Positions 12,585-19,816 of a stretch of DNA of 24,014 nt are shown here, piece by piece. The DNA lies in the NCBI GenBank assembly GCA_002383325.1, contig DFYJ01000039.1, forward strand, positions 7,898 through 31,911. The letters run 5' to 3'. Below the pieces are notes generated by a model. That model made no database searches. It was not told the DNA's origin and saw nothing but the letters and a program-made list of their open reading frames with translations. Made by a program: the position numbers and the translations under genes. The stretch comes from Candidatus Aminicenantes bacterium UBA4085 (GTDB lineage Bacteria > Acidobacteriota > Aminicenantia > Aminicenantales > UBA4085). Each line of letters begins with the position of its first letter. Within the stretch, counting starts at the first letter, position 1.

Positions 12585-14816
12585 ATGCCGTCAGCCGTCC
12601 GATCCCGCATCCTTTGCACCGCTCTCGCTCTCGCCGCGATGGTCACACCCGCCTGCCGGGGCGATCGTCCGGGGACGGCGGCCGCCCAGGCGCCTGCGAT
12701 TCAGGCCGCCGCGAGCGTCCGCCGGGCCGATCCGGGGGATCGGGTCATCGTCCGCATCCAGGCGCCTTCCGTGCGGAAAGCCGAAGGGCTGAAGGCCGAG
12801 ATCCTCATCCCCGGCCGGGGGCCGAGCCCGCTGGAAGTCCGTCCGGATCAGGACCGCAAGGGCGAGTGGATCGCTGCCTTCAACGTACCGGCGGATGCGC
12901 CCGAGGGCTTTTATTCGGTCACGGTTACCGGGACGGCCGCCGCGAAGCCGGCCGCGGCCAAGGCCGGCTGGCTGGTCGGACGGGCCATCGGCGATTTCTT
13001 CATCACCAGCGGTGTTGACCCGGCGGACCCGGCCGGCGACATCGAGCGCTGCTTCCGGGCTTTTCAGGCCGTCGGCGGCAATATGGCCGTCATCCATGAC
13101 AACATCAACAAGCAAGCTTGGTATCCCTCGGCTCTCTGCGCCAGGGCCGCGGCCGCCGGCTCGCCGGAAGACCGCGTCGGGAAGGCCCTGGACCTGGCCG
13201 ACCGGCTGGGTTTACCCGTCCTCATCACCGTCGTCTGGGACATGACCAGGACCGTCCCGGGGCTCGAGCGCTGGGCCAGCCAGAAAGCGCTGATGGGTGA
13301 GCTCTGGTCGCTTTACGCCGCCCATCCCAGCCTGATCGGCTTTTACGACTACCAGGAGGGGAGCGGGACCTACTTCGCCGCCCACGTCCGCGAGTTCGCC
13401 GACGCGGTCAAGACGCTCGACCGCGGACTCCTGTCCGGCTGCGCTCCTTACTTGGACGACCCCCTGCTGGCCGGCTATCTGGCGGCCATCGACAGTCTGG
13501 ATATCGCCATCTACCAGGGGGCGTTCGAGGCCTCCTACCGCCCCGACAACCGCAAGAACTTCCCGGTCCGGCGGACCAAGGACTTCGCCGCCCTCTCGGC
13601 CGGGGCCATGCGGGCCGCGGGCAAGATCGCCCTGTCGCACGTGGAGCTCTTCGGCTACCTCGAGCGCCAAAGCGCCGGCGAGTACCTGGCCACTCCCGAA
13701 GACGCCTTCGACCAGATCGCCAGCGCGGCGACGTGCGGCGGGCCCGACGGCATCACCCTTTTCACCTGGCACTACAATGTTCATCGCATGAGCAAAACCA
13801 TTCCGGCGGCCCGGGAGATGGGTGCGGCCGTGGCCAAGGGGCTGGAATTCTACAAAGCCGCAGCGGGCCAAGCCGCGGTCTGGCCGGGGGATGTGACCCT
13901 CTACATCCCCTACAGCGACTGGTGGACGGACCGCTGGTCCGACTCGATCGTTCCCGCTCTGGACGCCCTGCGCAGGGTCGGCATCGCGGCCGATATCGAG
14001 CCGTTCATCCCGCCCAAGGGCGAGGAGATCCTGCCCTTCTATCCCTACGGCATGAACGAGGACCAGTTGAAGAGTTGGCTGGATCGCAAGACCGCGCTCA
14101 TCCTGGCCGGCGTTGCGGGCATGCAGGATACCGACAGCGGGCTGCTCAAGGCTTACGTCGAAAGAGGCGGGACGGCGCTCCTGTTCGGGCCGGACATCCC
14201 CTATGGCGATCTCTTCAACCGCGAAGTCTTGGTTGGCGGGAAGGAAGGGGTTACTGCGCCTCGAAGCAGACTCGTGGTCAAGGAATTGCCCGCGCCGGCG
14301 GGATCTCTCGCGGGGCGGACGGCGCCGGGTCGGGCTTTCTCTCTGGGAGGCGCAACGGCGGCCGCCTGGACGCTGACGACAGCCAAGGCCGTGGCTGTGT
14401 TCGAAGACGGCCGGGCCGCGATCATGATCAACAAGCTCGGGCAGGGCACGGTCATCACTTGCTCGTTGAGCTTGGACCAGATGGCCTCCAAGGCGCCCGG
14501 CTTGCTCCTAGATGTCATCGATTCCGCGCTGGCCGCCCTGGGCCGGTCGCGGGCCTTCGATTGGCAAGGCCTCACGGAGGCCATGGACTTGGCCCAGGCC
14601 TTAAACGAGGACGGCGCCTCTCTGGCGGCGGCCAATCCGGGGCCGGGAGCGATCGACCTTGTGATCCGGCCCCGCTTCCTTCAGGCCGGCCGCGCTTATG
14701 AGCTGACCGATCTTCTAACCGGAAAAAGCCAAGTCCTAGCGGCGAAGGATGCCGCGGCCATCCGCCGGACCATCCGCCCGCATGAGGCGCTGGCCCTGAC
14801 AATGAGGGTCAAGTAA
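12585..14816 (+). CDS. Secreted DUF4434-like glycosidase-type barrel with C-terminal amidotransferase-like domain
   Basis: The 743-residue product starts at the ATG at 12585, which has GGGAGG five bases upstream; an in-frame ATG at 12477 lies upstream of the promoter. It has a signal peptide ending in TPAC, a weak lipobox (C24), so it may be a lipoprotein. Residues 40-115 resemble an Ig-like beta-sandwich. Residues 132-425 resemble a DUF4434-type TIM barrel (GRAIGDFFITSG, LGLPVLITVVWDM, LIGFYDYQEGSG, GITLFTWHYN), with E258 and E354 at strand ends as candidate catalytic acids. Residues 435-560 resemble the GATase-like domain of GH42 enzymes (VTLYIPYSDWW, then TALILAGVAGM and VERGGTALLFGP). It probably acts on a glycan outside the cytoplasm. 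It converges with the GH84 operon. Substrate is unknown and catalysis is inference. Confidence 0.7.
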   Translation: MPSAVRSRILCTALALAAMVTPACRGDRPGTAAAQAPAIQAAASVRRADPGDRVIVRIQAPSVRKAEGLKAEILIPGRGPSPLEVRPDQDRKGEWIAAFNVPADAPEGFYSVTVTGTAAAKPAAAKAGWLVGRAIGDFFITSGVDPADPAGDIERCFRAFQAVGGNMAVIHDNINKQAWYPSALCARAAAAGSPEDRVGKALDLADRLGLPVLITVVWDMTRTVPGLERWASQKALMGELWSLYAAHPSLIGFYDYQEGSGTYFAAHVREFADAVKTLDRGLLSGCAPYLDDPLLAGYLAAIDSLDIAIYQGAFEASYRPDNRKNFPVRRTKDFAALSAGAMRAAGKIALSHVELFGYLERQSAGEYLATPEDAFDQIASAATCGGPDGITLFTWHYNVHRMSKTIPAAREMGAAVAKGLEFYKAAAGQAAVWPGDVTLYIPYSDWWTDRWSDSIVPALDALRRVGIAADIEPFIPPKGEEILPFYPYGMNEDQLKSWLDRKTALILAGVAGMQDTDSGLLKAYVERGGTALLFGPDIPYGDLFNREVLVGGKEGVTAPRSRLVVKELPAPAGSLAGRTAPGRAFSLGGATAAAWTLTTAKAVAVFEDGRAAIMINKLGQGTVITCSLSLDQMASKAPGLLLDVIDSALAALGRSRAFDWQGLTEAMDLAQALNEDGASLAAANPGPGAIDLVIRPRFLQAGRAYELTDLLTGKSQVLAAKDAAAIRRTIRPHEALALTMRVK

Positions 14817-14835
14817 GAAGGGCTTCAAACTAGGG

Positions 14836-14907
14836 AAATAGGGAATTACGTATACGGCCCTCACATCCTATCGGATATGAGGGCGACACGAGCTCGTACC
14901 CCTATTT
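14836..14907. repeat. Intergenic palindromic repeat, copy 3, with nested hairpin
   Basis: The outer arms AAATAGGG (14836-14843) and CCCTATTT (14900-14907) and the ATTACGTATAC core are the same as in the copies at 550 and 8046. About 40 extra bases sit in the loop. They contain a 12-bp hairpin with one mismatch (14857-14868 with 14873-14884, loop TATC) and the 10-bp palindrome ACGAGCTCGT (14888-14897). It lies between two convergent genes. Its right edge supplies the TAA stop (14906-14908) of the ceramidase-like gene. Confidence 0.85.
14857..14884. terminator. Nested hairpin, possible bidirectional terminator
   Basis: GCCCTCACATCC and GGATATGAGGGC pair in 11 of 12 positions around a 4-base loop, directly between two convergent genes. 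No U-run follows on either strand, so intrinsic termination is not assured. The outer repeat stem, which ends in CCCTATTTAT, may contribute. Confidence 0.3.
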
Positions 14908-16180
14908 ATAAGAGCCGCCGTAGGCGGCCGACGAGAAGAGATCCGGCGTCGGGGCGGAAGGGGAAGATCTGGTAGAACATGGGCGCGCACCAGGCCGCAT
15001 AGTCCGTCGGATCGGAGAAAGCCCGCCGGGTCGGGATATACCCGACGTCCCCGTTGGCGAAGCCGATGGGGAGAAGGGGATCGCGGCCGCGCCGCAAGGC
15101 CGGCCCGAAATCCGTGAAGACCTCGCCCGGCAGCCCGGCCAATCGGACCGGCCCGATGGCCATGGCCTGCACGGGAACGCCGCGGACATAGGGATCGCTC
15201 GCCGCGGCTTCGCGGCCGGCCAGGGCCCGCCGGTTCCAATCGCGGGCGAATCGCGGCCCGCCCGGAAATTCTTTGTACTTCACGGCGAAGACCTCGGCGA
15301 AGCGGCGGATGCGGTCCGGCGCATAGATCTGGATGGGCACATCGACCCGGCTTTCCATCGCCCGGATTGCCGGCGCCTCAATAAGATGCCGGTAGCCCTC
15401 CGCCTTGATCAGCCGCGCCGCGGCCAGGGCGCCGTAGAGGGTCAGGTCGTCGCCGGTTCCTTTGCCCCAGCGGTTTCGCTGGCTGACGGGATCGATGTCG
15501 CCGCAGAAGCCCTGCAGGAAGATCCCCCTCCGTCCCGCCGCTTCCAGGGCCCGCATCGCGGCGCCGGGCCAGTCGGCGGAGACGTCCCGCCCGGGTCCCA
15601 GCACCACGGCGTGGCAGGCGTAGCTCCAGAGATGCAGCCTCTCGCCGCCGCGGTCGATGATGACCGTCTTGAGGTCGGCGTCCACTCCCCCAAAGTCCAT
15701 CGTCCTCCGGTTGTAGCCGAGCGGCTCGACGGTCTCGATGGCCCAGGAGGCCCGGGCCGGACGGGAGTCCCGCCCGGCGCGGACGGCCGCCCCGACGATG
15801 CGTTGCTCAAGGCCGGCCATGTATTCCGGATCCGCATCTCCCAGCCCGGGCATGCTCACCGTAGCCGGACCCGAGTGGGTGTGGGTGCAGGCTATCAGGA
15901 CGGCGGCCCGCGGGAGGTCCAGCCGCCGCCCGATCTCGTCCCGCAGCCGATCGGATGTCGCGACGGACAAGCCGATCAGATCGCAGGCGACAACGACGAC
16001 GGCATTCCCGCCCCGCCGCAGAGAGACGGCCCGGGCTTTCAGCGGATCCAGGACGCGCCCGGCTTTGCGGTCGAGGTAGAAGCCGTAGCCGCAGAGATCG
16101 ATTCCGCGCGGCGGAGTGATGACGGCCTCCCCATAGCCGGCCAGCAGCGGCTCCCGGCCCGGACGCTTGACTTGGGTCAT
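14906..16180 (-). CDS. Neutral/alkaline ceramidase-like hydrolase
   Basis: The 424-residue protein resembles the N-terminal domain of neutral/alkaline non-lysosomal ceramidases: an AGYGEAVITPPRGIDLCGYG start, VVVVACDLIGLS (61-72), the zinc motif THTHSGP (99-105; H100, H102), a second ligand region SYACHAV (183-189; H187) and a GFANGDVGYIPT segment near the C-terminus. True ceramidases have a GDxSP nucleophile motif; here it reads GDIDP (224-228), with Asp227 in place of Ser, so ceramide hydrolysis is doubtful. There is no signal peptide, so the protein is likely cytoplasmic. It is the last gene of the operon, and its ATG overlaps the preceding stop by 4 bases. Its stop codon lies in a palindromic repeat. 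Family call good, substrate unknown; a carbohydrate-related hydrolase is possible given its neighbours. Confidence 0.82.
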   Translation of the reverse strand: MTQVKRPGREPLLAGYGEAVITPPRGIDLCGYGFYLDRKAGRVLDPLKARAVSLRRGGNAVVVVACDLIGLSVATSDRLRDEIGRRLDLPRAAVLIACTHTHSGPATVSMPGLGDADPEYMAGLEQRIVGAAVRAGRDSRPARASWAIETVEPLGYNRRTMDFGGVDADLKTVIIDRGGERLHLWSYACHAVVLGPGRDVSADWPGAAMRALEAAGRRGIFLQGFCGDIDPVSQRNRWGKGTGDDLTLYGALAAARLIKAEGYRHLIEAPAIRAMESRVDVPIQIYAPDRIRRFAEVFAVKYKEFPGGPRFARDWNRRALAGREAAASDPYVRGVPVQAMAIGPVRLAGLPGEVFTDFGPALRRGRDPLLPIGFANGDVGYIPTRRAFSDPTDYAAWCAPMFYQIFPFRPDAGSLLVGRLRRLL

Positions 16181-16986
16181 CGGGCGTAGAGCCTCGGGCC
16201 CGACTTGAGGACGTGGTCGAGGCAGGCCAGCCAGAAAGCCGGGTAGCCGTCCCAGTAGACGAAGTTGCAGCCCCAGTGGGGCGCCGGGTCGGAGGTGTAG
16301 GCCAGGACCCGGCCCTTGCCGTAGTCCCTCACGGCCAGCAGCGGGTCATCCGTCTCCTTGATCTTGAGCAGGACGCGCCCTTCCTTGATCGGCCTGGTCT
16401 TGTTGTAGCCGAGCAGCGGCGGCATCGAGCCCAAGTCGATGCCCCGCAAGAGCGTCCGTCCGGCCGGCGTGGCCATAGGCGAAAAGCCCTCGGTCGTCTC
16501 GACCAGGTCCTCGACGTCCAGGCAGCGGACGGGAAGAAGCTCGCGCAGGCGCGTCCGGCCCCAACCGCCCTTGCCCATCTCGCCGGTGAAGGAGTACCAG
16601 CCTCCGAGCAGCATCAACCCCTTGCCGGCCTTGACCGCCTCCTGGGTCAGGCGCAGCCGGTCGGGGAACACCAGCGGCTTGGGGCCGAACTTGGACCGGT
16701 CGAAGAAGTTGGGGGCCAGCTGGAAGAGCTTGGCGTCGACGTCGCTGAAGATGAAGACGTCGTAAGCGTCCAGGATCTTCTCGTAGTCGCCGGGGCCGAG
16801 ACGGTTGTAGAAGTCCCAGCTGGGAACGGAATTCACCTGGTGCTCGCCCGTCGATTCCAGGGCGTCTTTGAGCCAGACGCCGTAGTTGAAGATGTCCAGA
16901 CCCTTGGGCGAATGGTAGAAGGGCGTCTCGGCGAAGACCGGCCCGGTCATCACCGCCCAGTCTCCGACGTAATAAACCTTGGCCAT
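16177..16986 (-). CDS. Putative glutamine-amidotransferase-fold protein (ThuA/DUF1355-like)
   Basis: The 269-residue protein resembles the putative glutamine amidotransferase (DUF1355) family. It starts AKVYYVGDW, has the VFIFSDVDAKLFQL strand-helix, LMLLGGWYSF (124-133) where class-I amidotransferases carry the nucleophile elbow, and TSDPAPHWG (231-239) near the end. The elbow has no Cys, so glutaminase activity is unlikely; related ThuA-type proteins accompany sugar-utilisation genes. I chose the ATG at 16986 because AAGGAG lies about seven bases upstream, overlapping the end of the preceding gene; an upstream ATG at 17028 lies inside that gene. There is no signal peptide. It overlaps the ceramidase-like gene by 4 bases. 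Role in the operon is unknown. Confidence 0.78.
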   Translation of the reverse strand: MAKVYYVGDWAVMTGPVFAETPFYHSPKGLDIFNYGVWLKDALESTGEHQVNSVPSWDFYNRLGPGDYEKILDAYDVFIFSDVDAKLFQLAPNFFDRSKFGPKPLVFPDRLRLTQEAVKAGKGLMLLGGWYSFTGEMGKGGWGRTRLRELLPVRCLDVEDLVETTEGFSPMATPAGRTLLRGIDLGSMPPLLGYNKTRPIKEGRVLLKIKETDDPLLAVRDYGKGRVLAYTSDPAPHWGCNFVYWDGYPAFWLACLDHVLKSGPRLYAR

Positions 16987-16987
16987 G

Positions 16988-19807
16988 TCATTTCTCCTTG
17001 GCCGGCGCCCCGGCTGGTCCGTAGACAACTAGACTGTCGAGATAGAGCGAGGCCTTTTCGGCCGGGTTAATCAGGACCAAGCGGACGGCGTGACGGCCGT
17101 TTGGGAGATCGTAGGCCCAAGCCGGGTTGTCGCGCCGGATGCGGTCGTCGGTCGGCATCACGGCCGTCTCCCGCAGCTTGCCGTCGATCCAGACTTCCAC
17201 CTTGAGCTCCTTCGGACCTCCGCCGGCGCGGCGGGCCTCGCCGTTGAGGGCGAACCCGATGCCTTCGATCTCGAAGGCGTATTCCGAGCGCAAGTCGTAT
17301 CGGAGAGTCCGGCGCTCGACGGGCTTCAGCCCCTCGAACGAGACTTCCAGCGGCAGCTCGGACGGCTCCTGGACCGGGATGGCGATGGAGTCGCCGTCTA
17401 TCCTCCCGCCGCTTCGGGCCACGAGGGCCAGGGCGTGTTTGAAGGACATGTCGGCGGCCTGGCGCAGCGAGAAGCCGACGTAGGGGAAGGGTATGTCCTC
17501 GACCGCGGCTAGGCCGGACTTCCAGCGGTCGGGGATGCCGCTCAGGCCGTGGAGGACGCCCAGGATGCCGGCCGCCGAGGCCGGGTTGCAGTCGGAGTCG
17601 TCGCCGCAGCGGGTGGCGATGTCGACGGTGCGGCCGAAATCGCCGCCGCCGTAGAGCAGGCCCACCAGGACCCAGGCCGCGTTCATCTTGGCGTCGATGT
17701 CGAAGGGAGTGAAGACGCCCTCGGGGCAGCCCGGCTCATTGCCCCAGCGGCGCAGGACCTTGAACCAGGCCGCCTGCCAGTCTTTCGGGTCCGTCCGCCA
17801 GGCGTCCAGCACGTCCCGCATGGCTTTGGCGAAGTCGCTGGCGGCCGGGATGGCCCGCAGAGCCTTCTCGGCGATCGTCGGGATGTCGTCCTCGACGAAG
17901 GCCAGTGCCAGCATCTCGGCGATATAGACCCCGCCGTACCAGCCGTCGCCGTAGTTCATGATGTGGCCGACCCGGTCGCAGATCCCGGCCGCGGCGTTGG
18001 GCAGGCCGGGGGCCATCAGCCCGGCGAAGTCGGCCTCGATTTGGAAGTCGATGTCGTCGGCGTGGGGGTTGTTCTTCCAATGGCCCGAGGCCGGCGGCGG
18101 CAGGCCGCGCAGGATGTTGGAGCGGGCCATCTGGTTGGCATGCCAGAGCGGGTAGGGCGCCTCGGCGAAGGCCTTGGCAAACGAGGCGGCCTTGGCCTCC
18201 AGCCCCTCCTTCTCCAGGACGCCGACGAAGGTCAGGTCCATGTAGACGTCGTCATAGAGACCGGGCGATCGCTTGTAGGCCCGCTCCACGGCCCCGTCGT
18301 CCCAGGCGATGGGCTGGCCGTCCGGGATGATCGTGCCCTGGAAGCGGAACTCGGTCGGGCCGCCGAAGGTGCAGCCGATGGTCTGGCCAGCCCAGCCGCC
18401 GCGGATCTTGTCCAGGAGCCGGGCTTTGGTCAGGACGGCCGCCCGGGCCGCGGCCTGCGGCAGGGGCGCCATCATGCCGCGCAGCTTGGCTGCGTGTCCG
18501 GCCAGGGTTTTCTTCGTCTCGGCGTAGCGGCCCGGAAAATCCTTTTCCAGGCGTTGGGCCAAGCCGTCGAATCGGGCCAGGAAGGCTTCGCCCGCCGCCC
18601 GCCCGCCGGGCTTCTTCAGACAAGCGGCCATGGCCTCGGCGGCGCTGTTATAGGCGGTGGACGTGCTCTCCGCGCCCAGGTTGCCCGGGTACATCTCGAC
18701 CAGATCGGCCAGGGTTCTGCGGCGGGCGGGATCGGAATCCTGCAGGGCTACGGCCCGTCCTAGGGAGCGGGCCGGATCGTAGGCCCGCGGATTCCAGGCA
18801 TAATCGGCGCAGGTCAGGAGCGGAATGCGGTTGATCTCGTTCTGCGGGGCCAGCGGATTGGACATGTAACCGTCCACCACCTCGCCCAGGTCCGGATCGC
18901 GGCCGACGAGCGGCCCGAGGTGCAGGGCTCCGGTCCGGTCGTTGACCGGGTAGTTGTCCCAGAGAAAGAGCCGATGGCCGGTCGTCTTTTTAAAAGATTC
19001 AGCCGCGGCCCGGGTGATGCGCGGGGTGACGATTCCGTCGCCCGTCCAGAAGAGGTAGACGTCCCTATCCAGATCCCGGCCGAGGGCCGCGAGATAGGCT
19101 TGGGCGTCGCCGGAATCGCCCCGGCCCCAGTAATAGGTGGGACAGAAGATCAACCGGGCTCTAGAATCCTTGACCCTCAGCCTTTGTAAAAGCTTGTTGG
19201 CCAGTCCGGCGTGGCCGGCGCCGAGCTCCGCGGCCGGCTTGCCCTTGACGTCAATGTCGTCGTAGGACAGGCTGAACCAGTCCACCCCCAAGCTCTGGAC
19301 CCAGGCGAAGTGTGTCCACATCGCCTCGAAATCCTCCTGGCTCTCCAGCCGCAGCGGCTGATCGGTGAAGAGAGCCGGGTGGAAGGAAAAGCAGAAGTCG
19401 ATGGCGTTGGCCCGGCAGGCCCGGGCCACGGCGGCCAAGCCCTGCTTTGTCTCCTCGCTGAAAGGCTCACGCCAGCGGTTGACGAGCTTCTCGCGATCGG
19501 TGAAGACGCTGGTGTAGCAGCTCATCAGGAAGTTCATCTTCCCCTGCCGCAGGGTCGGGATCTCGGCCAGATACTGGTCGAAGCTCCAGGCCCAGCCCTT
19601 GGTCCCCCTCATCTTGAAGCCCGGCTCGGTCCGGCCCGCGGGAAGCGGCTCCGGGAAAGGCCGCGGATCGTCGGGAATGACGACCCGCAGCGGAGCCGGA
19701 GAGGAGGGCGCCTGGAGGCCCGGCCGCCCAGGCCCAGCGGCCGCCGGAACGGCCGCGGCCGCCGACAGGAGGAGGATCATGCCGGCAAGGATAGATGGCT
19801 TTCGCAT
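16988..19807 (-). CDS. Secreted GH84-like O-GlcNAcase fused to ADP-ribosylglycohydrolase-fold domain
   Basis: The 939-residue protein begins with a signal peptide (1-24). Residues 62-345 match the GH84 beta-N-acetylglucosaminidase/hyaluronidase barrel: the catalytic Asp pair in LSYDDID (D183, D184), CPTYYWGRGD (222-231), LFWTGDGIVTPRIT (252-265), LFLWDNYPVND (280-290) and LLTCADYAWNPRAYDP (330-345). Residues about 460-765 match an ADP-ribosylglycohydrolase fold: KIRGGWAGQTIGCTFGG (467-483), YDDVYMDL (518-525) and the metal motif GDDSDCNPASAAG (735-747). Residues about 830-930 look like a beta-sandwich carbohydrate-binding module. GH84 removes beta-linked GlcNAc by substrate-assisted catalysis. 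The second domain's substrate outside the cytoplasm is unlikely to be cellular ADP-ribosyl protein. It starts 9 bases after the symporter stop. Both domain calls are strong; coupling of the activities is inference. Confidence 0.88.
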   Translation of the reverse strand: MRKPSILAGMILLLSAAAAVPAAAGPGRPGLQAPSSPAPLRVVIPDDPRPFPEPLPAGRTEPGFKMRGTKGWAWSFDQYLAEIPTLRQGKMNFLMSCYTSVFTDREKLVNRWREPFSEETKQGLAAVARACRANAIDFCFSFHPALFTDQPLRLESQEDFEAMWTHFAWVQSLGVDWFSLSYDDIDVKGKPAAELGAGHAGLANKLLQRLRVKDSRARLIFCPTYYWGRGDSGDAQAYLAALGRDLDRDVYLFWTGDGIVTPRITRAAAESFKKTTGHRLFLWDNYPVNDRTGALHLGPLVGRDPDLGEVVDGYMSNPLAPQNEINRIPLLTCADYAWNPRAYDPARSLGRAVALQDSDPARRRTLADLVEMYPGNLGAESTSTAYNSAAEAMAACLKKPGGRAAGEAFLARFDGLAQRLEKDFPGRYAETKKTLAGHAAKLRGMMAPLPQAAARAAVLTKARLLDKIRGGWAGQTIGCTFGGPTEFRFQGTIIPDGQPIAWDDGAVERAYKRSPGLYDDVYMDLTFVGVLEKEGLEAKAASFAKAFAEAPYPLWHANQMARSNILRGLPPPASGHWKNNPHADDIDFQIEADFAGLMAPGLPNAAAGICDRVGHIMNYGDGWYGGVYIAEMLALAFVEDDIPTIAEKALRAIPAASDFAKAMRDVLDAWRTDPKDWQAAWFKVLRRWGNEPGCPEGVFTPFDIDAKMNAAWVLVGLLYGGGDFGRTVDIATRCGDDSDCNPASAAGILGVLHGLSGIPDRWKSGLAAVEDIPFPYVGFSLRQAADMSFKHALALVARSGGRIDGDSIAIPVQEPSELPLEVSFEGLKPVERRTLRYDLRSEYAFEIEGIGFALNGEARRAGGGPKELKVEVWIDGKLRETAVMPTDDRIRRDNPAWAYDLPNGRHAVRLVLINPAEKASLYLDSLVVYGPAGAPAKEK

Positions 19808-19816
19808 AACACACCT

